From Agelaius tricolor (Eukaryota > Chordata > Aves > Passeriformes > Icteridae), in assembly GCA_023055355.1 (NCBI GenBank), contig JALJCS010000001.1, positions 26,287,881 through 26,351,880 of the forward strand: DNA of 64,000 nt. The letters are read 5' to 3'. Positions within the stretch are counted from its first letter, which is position 1, and the number at the start of each line of letters is the position of its first letter. Under the pieces are notes generated by a model that saw only the letters and a list, made by a program, of their open reading frames with translations, was not told where the DNA came from and ran no database searches. The translations under genes were made by a program, and so were the position numbers. This document shows, one piece after another, positions 26,101 to 38,444 of the stretch.

Positions 26101-29100
26101 TGAGAGTTCTGTCTTCAGTGTATAAAGCTGAAGAAATTGTTCCTTTTGCTTCTGTTGAAGTGGGTCTGTACTCAAAGCACTGCCTTCAGAGAGCTGTAAA
26201 GATATGAAAGGGGAATGTAGCACAGATATTACTCAGGGTTTTTTCTGTGTCCTTTCTTCTCCTGCTCTCTTTACCTAGTGTAGTAGTAAAATGTGTCTGT
26301 ACTACTTGTTCTGGTTCCCAACAGGAAAATCTTATCCTGGTCAAAAGGTACTCTGCATACCAGCTTGTGCATAAGATCTCTCTTCAGATATGATAGTAGT
26401 TGCAGGCACTGGTTTCTCATGTCTGACATGAAGCTTGGTTCTCTGGAACATTTGATAGAAATTGCTTATAGCTGGCTTTTTAGTAAAAGGGTACTTTTTT
26501 TTTTTTTGAGTGTTCGTGTTCAAAGGAAACATTAAGTTCTTTTTTTATTTCAGCTGTTGTAGAACTTGAATTCAGATCTAGCAGAGGTAGTCCCTTGACT
26601 CCCCCAGGTAGTGTTCAGTCCCTCACCTTGGAAAGTAAAGCAGCTCCATGTAGCTCAAGAGAGCTCCAGAGCACAGTACAGGCTGTTAAGGCTCACAAAT
26701 GCCTCACTTTGGGTGTTGTCAGCAGGAACTGAAGTGACGCCTCTAAGGAGGTCATTAACAATGTCTAATTACAGGTGGGATTTACACTCAATGAGTGTTA
26801 TTCAGTAATTGTGGGACTGCTGCCTGTACATGTATCAAATGGACTCCTCAGATGGGATGTTTATCCATTTGCTAGCTTGTTGTGTTTTCTGTGCCTTTAT
26901 CACTTTTCCAGGAGACATATTACAGCAAGAGTTTTTTTGTTTCACTTTTCCTTTTCTCTGAGATAATGTCTTTTCTGCTCTTTTCTTTGCTGATTGCTTA
27001 CCCTGATGGATGAACTTATTGGACTCATCCAAAGTCTAGGTTGTGTCTGATTGTGTTACTCTGAGGAGCAGTTATCTAAACAAGTAGCAGGTTGTGCACA
27101 AGACTTCAAATAATGGATGTTTTATACATAAACGAGATGAAAGCAATGTTGTGAAAACAATAGCTAGAGCTGGGGGGAAGAGGGGAGTGTGAAACCTGTT
27201 CTGTAAATCCTCTGTAAGTGCGCTGCAATTCAAACTGCTGTTCAAAAGATAACCTCCAGTTCATAAGCATTCAGTAGCTTAAAAAAATGCATTCATAATA
27301 GGAGTTGTTTGCTTTGTGTGAGGTTTTCCAGCCAGCCCTCTTGTAGATTCTGTGCATTTCTTGCAGTGTAAAGAAACTGGAAGCAGTTCAGTGTGTCTGT
27401 CTCTTACAAGCAATTTGTGGGATCAGGGAAAAGACAAGCATACTACTTTTGTGGGTGATTACATTGGAAAGAGATGTTTCACAGTGTTTGCTGGAGTTAA
27501 ATAGCCTCCTCTGCAGCCAGGCCTTAAGAGCTCATCTGTTTTTCCATAAGTGGTACAAGTGATAGTTTAGCATTTTCCTATGTTTTAAAATTGAGAAATT
27601 AATTAGGCTTGTGATGTGGAAGGAAAGGATAGTTAGGACTCTGCTGTAGTGCCAGCGGTCTTTCATATCCTGCTTTTATATCACAGTAAACAGTAAATTT
27701 ATTTTGCTTTTGTTTGGCCTTTAGTTTGTCTTACGCTGAGCCATGTCTGTACTATTATGTCTTCTTACAGTATTTGAGTGTGAAAATAATGGAGGTTAAG
27801 GGTTGTTGAAGATCAATAGCTAGTTTGTAACATTAAATCAAATTGGATGATATCTCAATTTCTTAACTAGAACATACCAAACACAAGGATTTCTAGGCCA
27901 GAGAACTTCTGTAAAATATTTAATGAACTCAAGTATTGTAGCTGTTGTTAAACAAAACAGCTTATTTTGTGATTTTGACTATTGTTACAGTATTATTTTA
28001 ATTTAAAGAAAAAAAGGAATGCTGTCAACTTAGCATATCTGACTTGTGGAGGGAAGGGGATAAGGTTACAAACAGTTGAAACAGTTTCTCATGATTTTTA
28101 ACCTGAAGTGAAATGTGAAGTGCAGTACTTCTGGAGTCAGAAGGGAATAAATACAATTCCAGGATAGTTCAGGATTCCTGAAATTAGCTTGTGTGCTGCT
28201 GTTGCCAATGGCAGGAAACAGAATTTAGCATGGTTAGAAAAAGGTCACTATGGAAGGTCACACTCTGCAATTGTACTTTATTAATTCATATTTGGAAAAA
28301 ACAATTCCTTGAAAAAATAGCATTTATTCACAAATGTATTTAACAACCACACTATTTTCAGTCTGAAGTTTTCTTTATTTCTGCGTATGTAGAGAGGGAA
28401 TGTAGGGCTCAGTTACTGCTGGAATTCATCTTTTTTCACTGTACTGTTTTGTTCAGGCTTAGCAAATTCAGATGTCTTTTGTATAAACAAAAACTTGGGG
28501 TAGCAATGTCATTAACTGAAGTAACGAATTTTTTGGAAAGGTGTCTGTGTCTTAAGGTTTGTTGAGACTTGAAACCTGATTATGTTGTCGAGTTTGACAA
28601 AGAGCAGGAAGCTAATGTGGAAAACTTGTTAAAGGTCTCTCCCTATTGTCCCTTCTTCCAAAGGTCTTGTTTGTTTGCCTATTGAAGCACTGATTAAAAC
28701 AAGCTCTTGCGTACAAAGCACATGTGAGAGCTTAGATCTGTCATGAGTTTTCAGATGGTGCTTGTGGCACTGTCCTAACGTCAATTAATGGTCCTAGAAC
28801 ACTGTATTGGAAACTCCATCATCCTTTTCTGCTATTTATTTTCTTTTTAGTAGCTGCCATCTTAAGCTACTATTAGTACAATAACTGGTGAACCAGGCCT
28901 ACCTATGAGCAGCCTTTCTCCTGCACAGTTCATTTGTTTAAGTTGGTTTTTTTCCAGTCAGTGTTTATCCTTTTCTTTCCCTGAGTTGAAGTCTGATGCT
29001 GTTACTGCAAGGGAGAAACTGAAATAAGTGAGGAGAGGACATGAAAAGCAGTGTTCTTAGTATGGAAGAAAACTGCAGTGCTTTCTGAAAAACTTACTGC

Positions 29101-31690
29101 ATAAATTCACTGATAACTTCAGCTAATCCAGAGAATACTTGAGTAGGCAGAACACAGAATTCATCAAGGAGTATTCCTTCTTGCTCTCGTCATGGGGATC
29201 TGTTTTTTGTTCATTTGTCTGTACCTCATTTTAAAGATTTTTATCAGCACATACACTGCACTGCCTTTTATTACCAAGTTCTGCTGCCTGCTGCTACCTC
29301 TGCTTGCCTTGCAGCAGTATCCTGACTCTTTGATAGTGGCATGAGTAAAACCCAACAAGTAAAAATTGACCACTGACACTGCTGAGTGAGATGGGGATTT
29401 GCTATTAGTCTTTCTCTGTCCTTATTTTTGTTTGTGTTTGGTTTCTTTGGGCTCATTTTCTCCTGTTGAATCCACTCTTGAGAAGGACTAGGGGTAGTGA
29501 GAGAAGATTTAGTCTATAGTGCTTTTTCCTGAACTGTGCAAGTTATTGGGTTTATTCACCCTGAATTGTGTAAGAAATTCTTCAGTCAGTGGAAAACTTA
29601 GTGCTTTAGGGATTTAAGGTGTCATGGAATTGGTAGACTTGCGTCACTGTTGCTGAAGAAGCAAAAATTCTTTTAAGGTCTTTGGATGACTGAGAAGATG
29701 TATTTTGAAATGCTTTGTTCAGAGAAGGAAAGTAAGAGTGCGCTGATATGACCACGGATTAATTTTTACATTAAGAGGGAGAAAAGCAATACAGCTTATT
29801 AGGTCCAACTGCCAAAATCTAGTGTCTTCAAAATTCTATAGACAAGAGAGTTCATGTAGTTAGCATGTAATTCACTTGAAGCTTAGCTTCTCCTGTGTTG
29901 GTTTCTAGGCATTAAATCTTATGCTACCTTGGTGAGAGTGCTGGGCACTAGATACATCAACTTCTTTGTCAGCCAGGCACCGCTGTTATGTTTTTGTAGC
30001 TGTTTAAAAACAATGGGTATAGCACCTTCTTGGAAGCTGAGTCGCTTACTGTACATAATGCAGCTTTGGTTTTGTCTCCCATTATGGGGAGTTCGTACCC
30101 TCTACCCAAACAGATTTTTGCTGCGTGCTGCCCAGTTCGTGAGTACCTGGTATTCCTCTTTTTAAAGATGAAAAGTCCTTAGAATACTTTGGTTTTTTTT
30201 CACCACTTTTCAGTGTTTATACAGTCCAGAAAAGAGTTTTTGCTAGGCCTTTGCACACACTCAGGCATTTGCTTCTGGAACCCACTCATAATCCTGACTT
30301 TCTTTAAGGAAGAAGTTCTTGTATAGTATAGTTACCTAAGTATGTTAGTGCTGCTGTATTTCTGCAGTTTTCTGCTTCTGACCATGTGCAGGATCCTCTT
30401 CCTTCTCATGTTGATACTTGGCTGTGTCTCATCTTGGGGTAAGAGGTGGGTAATGTGCATATGTTGGGTACATATTGCTGAGATGAATTTTCTTCTAGTT
30501 TATCTTCTTCAATCAGCTTGCTGCATGAGGATGTGAGAGCAGCTACTGGTGCCAAAGCTGGGTTTGAAACTACTCATGACAGGAGGTGGTGTTGCAGCAG
30601 TTATCAGTTCAGCATAGCCTCACTTACTGTAGGACTGCATGCTGAGGTGTTTCAAATGAGGTTCTTGTGTAGTTACTAACATTGGTTCTTGACACTGGTG
30701 GTTTTGATGCCTGATGACCTATCTTGTGAATGGAAGTTCTGTATTTACTTGGAATGTTACTGCTGATGAAGACTACAGAGAAGTCACATAACTGTGACAG
30801 TGTTAGCAGTGTCACCGGTCATGTTGCAGTCCTAAAGTAAAAGAGCATGGAATTAAATGTTGACATTAAAACATCTATTATAACTAAATGAGGAAGGTCC
30901 GTCCCCTCTTTTGGATTTTCCCCAAATGCATAGCCTGCAACAGATGTTTTTATGACTCCCTTCATAGTAGTCATTCCAGTTTAATTAAATACCAGCACTT
31001 GCTGACAAGAATATCTGTAGGTACATGAGAAAGCAGCAGAAACCAAAACTTTGCATAGCAAAGGTCACAGTAAGGAGGTTGTCAGAAAGTTTCTGAGCAA
31101 GTCAGGCTGTTTTTCTGTGCTTTTTGTCACATTTGCAGATTTCCTTAGGGGTAGGAGGACTGCCTCAGCTCATCCACTGTGGTGTTTGTCATCACTTAAT
31201 GTGTGGTTAGAGTATCTTACCTACTGCCTGTTTCAAGCCTAGGTTTTGATGAACTGCAGAGGGACTGAACTATTTTGGGTGAAACATGAGTAATGTCATC
31301 ACTAGTAAAGAATAGAGTTTGCAGTTGTTTGTCAGGCACTGGCTGATTCTGTGTCCAGGAGTTTCTGTATTCGTTCAGTGTTGGAGGTCTCTTGCAGTAA
31401 GATTGGGAAGAAATTCGAGCTGTCTGAAAAGATGGAAGCAATCTGAATTCTGGAAGTTCTTTGCAATTAAACATGTTTGAGTTTTCTTGGTCATTTGCTG
31501 TTCTTTTCCACTTCTTTCCCTTCTCTTTCTCAGCCATCCATGTCTGTAATAAATTTTACATACTGTTACAAGGACCAAGTTTTCCCTTTTATAACCTCTG
31601 CTGTTTACTGTCTTGTAGCCAGATACCTTGAAAACCAGCCAGAAACTGAGTTGTTTGATGTCTGTGTTTCACATGTTGAGACCTGGGTTG

Positions 31691-31770
31691 GTTTTTTTTG
31701 TTTTTGTTTTTTTTTTTTTGTTTGTTTTTTTTTGTTGTTGTTTTGTTTGTTTGTTTGTTTGTTTGTTTTT
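31691..31770. repeat. (TTTG)n / T-rich microsatellite
   Basis: About 80 bases of T runs broken by G, resolving into a regular TTTG tetranucleotide array at the right end. A simple repeat in intron 1. Confidence 0.92.
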
Positions 31771-34280
31771 AATGCACAGAGTTCTTGTATCTAGGCTTTG
31801 GAACATTTGAATTCCGCAAATTGTTGAACCATAAGAGGTGGTTCCTGTTCACTGTTTCAGGCATCCTGCTATGTTATACAATAAAGAAAGCTTTCCATTT
31901 CACTTAATAAAAATGTTAAATACTGCTTTATTTGGATAGCACTATCAATAAGTAGTTTATATATATATCTGTAGAAAAACATTTTTTAAAAAGGTGACTA
32001 TTTTCAGTCTGCCTGACTTTACCAGGGGTCAGTTGTGCTTGACTGACCTGACTGCCTTCTGTCAAATTATTAGGTCTTCAGCTGAGGATAGAGCTTTAGA
32101 GAATTTTTTTTTTATTTTGACCTTAGCAAGATGTTTTGGTGTCCCTTTGCATACTCCTATTTACAGTCTCAATGGGAGGATGACTAGACAAATGAAAACT
32201 GGTTGAGGAGTAATTTTAAAGGGTGGCTGGTCAATGGTTCATGCTCTTTCTGAACAGCAGTTACACCTAGAGCTCCACAAGGGTCTACTGGCTACTAAAT
32301 AAAATAGTTTAACATAACCATTCTTGTTGACTGTTTTTGGTATTAAGCAGTAGTTAGTTAGAATCTGCCCATTGAGTGGGCTTGGAATAAGCAAGGTATG
32401 TTCATTGACTGAACATGTAATCTAAGAAAGGAAAAATACTCTTATTTTAGTGTCAAAAATGAAGTTTTAGAACATTATAGCTATCAATATGTCTTGTCTC
32501 TCGCTTGCCTTTGGTATTCTGAACCCTGAGGAAAAACAAAGCGATTTGTAGAGCATTTGAAGTTACTGGGAAGGGAGGGGTAAGCAGGATGCTGCATAGT
32601 GAAACTAAATCTCAGCTTTTGTGAAGCTAGTTTCTTTTCACAAGCCTGGATAAAGAGGGAAGTGAACTGTCATCTTGTATGCTAGATGTAGCCAATCTCC
32701 AGAACAGGCAATGCTTGAGGCAGATTCTTGCTGCAGAAACAGTATTCTGGTCTGTCCAGGCGTGGGGAGGTTTAATTGTGATAGCCCTTCTCATGGGTTT
32801 GGGGGAAATGCAACTTTATTTCTTTCTTGTAACCAAGAGAGCTTAGGTGTGTTGATGCTTGTGTTTTTAAAGAGATCTGTATTGGCCAGTAACAGTCTTC
32901 TTTGTCATGGTTTCTGTACTTGAAGATAAGTCAGAATCTCAGCTTTTAGTCTGTCTTTTCCTTTGCATCCAGGATGTGGATGTGTTACTGTAAACAACTG
33001 CATTCGTATGCCAGACTTCTCTGTTCTGTCTGTGCTGAAATGTGCATACACACACGTGATTGTATGCAGGTTCTCCTGTCGTAGGGTTTGAACATTCCTG
33101 CCTTGGAAATTGATTTGCTTACATGTCATCTGTAAAGGTGGTACATACTGAAAGTGGGAGTTTTTGGGGAAGTAATGACCATCAAATGGTTGGTACCTTA
33201 AATCACTTCATATGCTCATTTTTAACGAGTGAAAAGCAGTCACTTGATGTTTGGCAGCATTGCCATAGGCAAGTAGGAACTTCTTGTCTAGCTTGGCCTC
33301 TTCCAGTGGTTCAAGGAGTTTATTAGTTTCAGTTCAGCTGTTATTATTAAGTGTTTGAGTTACAGATTTTATTGAATGTTGTGGTGAACTAGGAGAGAAG
33401 TTGGTCAATTCTTCCATATTACTACTTTCAGACTCAGACTCTTTTGCTTTATTCACCCCAATATACAAGGAAGAGTCTCTGAAGTGAATCTTAATCAGAA
33501 AGACGAAGATCTGGAAAAACTTTTATTTTTGTACTGAGTTGAAGATAACACTTTGGAAATTGTCCATGATCAGATGACACAAAGCATTAATACTGAGACT
33601 TGGAAAAATGGTACTGTTTCTTAGTTCTTGGCTTGCATATGATACTATTCCTGCAGAATGTTATCACTCTTTACTAACTAATAAATACTTCTGCATATTT
33701 CTGTTGAAATGCACTAATGATGAGAGGTATATGAGCTAGCTGTGTCTGTGTTCCTTTACTAAAAGTCAAGTAGTGTTTGCAGCTAATGTTTATTGCACCT
33801 GTGTCTTTTGAGTAGTATAGGTGTTGCTAATTATAAAACTGGCAGACTAAGTTCCATGATATGGAATGTTGTACTAAATTGGTAGTGTCTTAGTAACTCT
33901 TTTGTTTACTTTGTGGTCCCATGATGAGCTTATTATTGTAATTCTCTGTGAATGCAGAGAGTGAACACCCTTTTGAGTAATATTTCAGTCGCTTTCAAAA
34001 TATCAGGAAATAGGGCAGGTTTGCTGCGTTTTGGAGGAAATGGCAGATGCATTTCTTTTAATCAAGCCATACCTTCAAGCACCTGCACCATTATCACCTT
34101 GCTGCGAGTTAGAGCACAATCGAGTAGTAGGAGCCATTAGTGCTGTTCAGCAGTGATGCCATTGCCTTCAGCTTACATGCATAGTTTAACAAAATGTTAA
34201 TCATGTTTGTTGTTTCATTCCCACACCACTCCCAGGGAAAAGTGGAGTATATATATTGGAAAAAAGAAAAAAAAAATCCA

Positions 34281-34283
<3 letters not shown>

Positions 34284-34311
<28 letters not shown>
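34284..34311. repeat. (AT)14 microsatellite next to a CR1
   Basis: Uninterrupted AT repeat immediately 5' of the CR1 fragment at 34312, following an A-rich stretch. Probably length-polymorphic. Confidence 0.95.
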
Positions 34312-34705
34312 GGGGCTGTGAAGCTGATTAGAGGGCTGGAGCACCTCTCCTGTGTGGAAAAGCTGATAGAGTTGAGGTTTTCCAGGCTGGGTGCCTACAA
34401 GAAAACTGGAGTGGGACTTTTGACAAGAGTGTGCTTTAATGGGACAAGGGATAATGGCTTTAAACTGCAAGAGGGTAGGTTTAGATTGAATGTTAGGAAG
34501 AAATTCTTACTGTGAGCGTAGTGAGGCACTGGAATCAGTTGCCCAGAGGAATTGTGCATGTTCTGTCCCTTGCAGTGTCCATGGCCAGGCTGGATGGAGC
34601 TTTGAGCAACCTGGTGCAGTAAGAGGTGTCCCTGCTTGTGGCAGGTGGATTGGAACACGGTGATCTTTAATGTCATTTCCAACCCAAACCACTCTGAAGA
34701 TCTGA
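34312..34705 (+). mobile_element. CR1 LINE, 5'-truncated fragment
   Basis: The CR1 3' region in order: TAGAGGGCTGGAGCACCTCTCC, GATAGAGTTGAGGTTTTCCAGGCTGG, GGGATAATGGCTTTAAACTG, AAGAGGGTAGGTTTAGATTG, GTGAGGCACTGGAATCAGTTGCCCAGAGGAA, TGGCCAGGCTGGATGGAGCTTTGAGCAACCTGG and ATTTCCAACCCAAACCACTCTG. It stops close to the expected 3' end, with a decayed tail. It carries no coding domain. It lies in sense with PPM1B. Confidence 0.93.
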
Positions 34706-35736
34706 GAAGCACATAGCTATTGCTTTACAGGGCAGGTGTTTGCATAGAAGAGAGAGTACAAGGCCATGGTCTCAAGTCATAGCAGTGATGTTGGAGGCAC
34801 TCAGAAGGAGTGGGAGATGTTTTGGGGACTAATGTGTAAGTAGCACTTTATATAGGCAGCTGGCTGCCTAATGCCAGCTCTTCAGTTTCAGAGGCATGGA
34901 AACTTACTGAAATTGGCACTTGTTGTGCTGCATTCAGCATCTCTTTGAAAGCTCAGGTCAGCAGTCTTCTATTCACATACCTATTTCTGATTTTTTGTGG
35001 CTGGGGGTCTGCTTTTTATGTAGTAGGTTTTACTGAATTATTTGTGTAATCCCCCAGCTAATTGTCTGCTTTTCTTTTAAACTGCTAAATTCATCTGATT
35101 CTTTCAGTTGGCATTCTGCAAATGCCAGAATATTTAAGAGTATTCCTTTGTGTGCCATGATTATTTTATGGATTCCTAGTTTGATCCAGATAGTTTGTTA
35201 CACTAGCATAGAATACATGCAGGTTAAACTTTATGGTAGTAAAGTGGTAAGGCTCATATGTGAGCTTTGGAATATAGAAATAATTTTAAAATATCTTGAC
35301 AAGGCGTCATATAAATGGGATGCCAGAATGTGGTGTTTGCCGCCTTGCTACGATTAATGAGGTTTTTTTAAGTGTGTCTTTGTGCTAAGGTGTTTCCATC
35401 ACCATTCAGTCCAGCAAGGGCCTATCTTGCAGCCAGCAGTGTACAGGAGAAGTAGTAACCTTTGGTGGAGCTGTAGATGGTGTCTTAATCTGTGTTATCC
35501 AAGTTTGCCTGCAGCTGATGTCTGAAATGAGGAGTAGCATAAAGTGAATGTTGAATTATTAACATGCTAACTTTCCTGGAATCATTTTGGCTGTCATGTC
35601 TATCATTATGTCACTGACTGCCTGTCATGCCCTTAAGCACCTTCTCTAATAATTGATTTCTTGAAAATTGACATGATCAGCTTGTAAGTTAGTTTTAACA
35701 TTCTTACTAAGAGAATTCCCCTTTTAATTTTTGCAG

Positions 35737-35864
35737 GTATAGTTCAACGTGTATTGTGATACTGGCGCAGTGGCAAAATTAAAACAGATTTTACTCAATA
35801 GAGATATCTGAAACTTCAGCATTGAAATATATTGCAAATCGAGAATTTAAACTATTGATTAAAA
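35737..35864 (+). other. Candidate alternative non-coding exon in intron 1 (128 nt)
   Basis: The left edge is a plausible acceptor (CTTTTAATTTTTGCAG, ending 35736) and the right edge a good donor (AAAA|GTGAGT, GT at 35865). The block has no long open frame. If transcribed it could be an optional PPM1B 5' UTR exon or belong to a non-coding transcript. Splice-like pairs occur by chance in a 40-kb intron, so confidence is low. Confidence 0.22.
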
Positions 35865-37576
35865 GTGAGTCTAAGTGACTTATTGTGGAATTGAAGTTGC
35901 AGAATGAATTGGACATAAAAACTTTGAGTTTTTATGCTTCCAAGTTGCCAAGTGGCTGCTTCTTGCCAAGTACTCTTGTGTAGATGACAAGTGAAACAGT
36001 TCAGATAGCCTCAATGCAGACACCTGAAAAAGACTCCGTGTGTCCAGGCAATGATACTGGAGTCTGCTGCCAGAAAAAAAGGCTAATGGAAGTTTGCTTC
36101 ACTCTGCAGTTCCTAGAGATAGTAATTCTTTTAATTAGACTTCTTCTTAAAAAGTTTCTCTAACCTGATGGAGAAGTTGAGCATCCTGTAAAAGGAGAGT
36201 AGTGTGTTTTTGAAATAGTCTGGACAAGGCATTGTGTTCTGAAACATGACTTTCTGTACCATTTTATGGATTCAATATAATTTGACTACAGGTGTATTGA
36301 TTCTGTTACAGTATGGGAGTACATATCAGGATCAGCTGCTTCTCTTCCACATTGATTATAACTGCCTTAAAAATGCTTTGAGATATGTCTTATCTGAAAT
36401 GAATCAAATCAGGCTGATTTAGTCAGGTGATAAATCTCTGTTAGCAATAAGGAAATGACTTTCTAAACAAATGGACCCTCTTAAAAATTTTAATAGTCTT
36501 TACATTTCTACATGCTGATTCTGTTCATGGTTAACAGTGTTGTTACTGAAGTAACTTTGCTAGTAATTAGAAGAAACATCTTAATCTGGAAGAGACGAAG
36601 GGAAAGAATGTTCTAAAACTGTAATTGAGATATAATAATAACTATGTGTTTTAACAATTCCTATTTGGAGCCTTCAGTTCCTGTATTACTTAAATTACTT
36701 CTTTTGAAAGACTGTGTGTGTAGGCTGTGAGTTGACATAACAGATGCCTGAATTCTCTCCTTCCAAGCTGCATGCTTTGCAGTAAACATTAAACTGCCTA
36801 TAGCATCCTAACTCTTAATATTTGGCAGCTCATGCTACTGGTTTTCTTATGTTACCAATTTAAACTTGCTGGTGATTTTATTGTGGTGTTGAATGACCTT
36901 TTTTGCATTTAATTTAACTCCTGAGGTATATAAATTTAGCAAGTGATAACATGGCTAAAAAAAGCTACAAATAGATCCAAGTGTCTAAATAGTGTGGCAG
37001 AGAATTTATGCCTTCTGTAACTGTCTGCACATCAGTAGTGGCCAAGTTGTTGTTTGTTTTTTTTTTTAAATCTGCTGTGATGGCTCAGTTTTAGTGCATT
37101 TATACCTGAAGGCTTACATTAGAAGTTGAAGAGGAGCCTTATTCAAGAGGGGAAGTCCTTCCTCTGGTCATTGGTATCATATATAAAGCAATAAAACCCT
37201 ATTCTTATTATCCCTTTTAAATTTGATACATCTTGATTTCTGTTATTGTCAAACATACCAGCATTAGTGAATTCTTCTTGTATTTTTTGTACCTGGTCCT
37301 AACTGAAGTACTGTTACTTTGATACTTTTTGTTTTTCACCCCACTTGGTGGAGTTTAAATTCCTTCTAAATTTTGGGTATACTTGTGGTCACGCTTAGGG
37401 TTGTGTTATATTTGTAAGACAGAAAAACGTGATTAGTTGGCATGCGTGTATTGTAATGGCTTTATTCCCCTAATATACAAAATGTGATGCTGTTGTGCCT
37501 TTGAGAATCTTCTGTGGGATATTAGTCCTAAATACAGGATCTGTGCAGAAAGACATATATAAACCAGGTTTAAGGG

Positions 37577-37605
37577 TTTTTTTGGGTTTTTTGGGGTTTT
37601 TTTTA
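37577..37605. repeat. G-run / T-run tract
   Basis: Three runs of three to four Gs separated by long T runs. There are too few G runs for a standard G-quadruplex. Low-complexity sequence. Confidence 0.8.
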
Positions 37606-38414
37606 GTGTCAGAAACAGCAGAAATTTAAGATACAGTGTTGAGGATAAAAAATTCCTAATTGGCTTCAATGATAGCAGCAAGACTTGATTCAAAAACTGA
37701 CCTGTTCTAAATGCATTGGTAACCATTAGGAGCTAGGATAAAGTTCTCTACCCAGATAAATATTAATTTTTGAGGACTCTGGCTTAAAAAATCATTGAAT
37801 ACTGGTCACAGAGGAATTCGTCAAGGTAGCCATCTATAGATTATCTGTTCTTTCTTCTTCAGAACATTTCATACGAGACACTCAGAAGAATATTAATCTT
37901 TTGAAAACTATCAGACTTGGACTGTAATCTACAGCTAAAGCATCTTAAAACTTTGTAGCTCAGTCACCTTTGCTGTCTTAGTAATGAAATTGTACAATTC
38001 TGTCAATTTTCTTAACTCTGTATCCTACAGTGCAATGAGGTTTGTAACAATGGACTTTATTATCCAAAAGCATGTACTTGCTACTGAATTAACTGATCTG
38101 AACTTTGTTGCTTTCTCTGATTTTGCTGACAGTTTTGCTGCAGGAGTTTTTTATGGTTTTATGCTTAAGATGCCTTCTTTGAATGGCTTAACTAGAAAGG
38201 GCTAAGCTTTTTGTATTGCATAATCAACAGAGGATTTTTATTTTCGAGATTTCTTCTGAGCTTGAATAATATTATAGTTTACTAATACTTTTTCTAGGCA
38301 AAGGAGTGACAGACTCTGGATGCTCATTAATAGTGCTATAGTAGATAGAATGGATGAGACTGAGGTGTGGTTTAGGGACACCATTTAGCTGTTTTGTCCC
38401 AGAGGACTTCAGAA

Positions 38415-38444
38415 AAATTATTATTATTAATTATAATATTATTA
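38415..38444. repeat. ATT-rich low-complexity tract
   Basis: Imperfect (ATT)n array in intron 1. Confidence 0.8.

Noticed and set aside
26554..26607. 54-nt block with a very good acceptor (TTTTTTTATTTCAG) and a GTAGTG donor
   Set aside because: The donor is weak and the block short, with no other support. Strong acceptor-like tracts are frequent in this T-rich intron.
37577..37605. Possible G-quadruplex
   Set aside because: Only three G runs of three or more are present, and the T loops are long.
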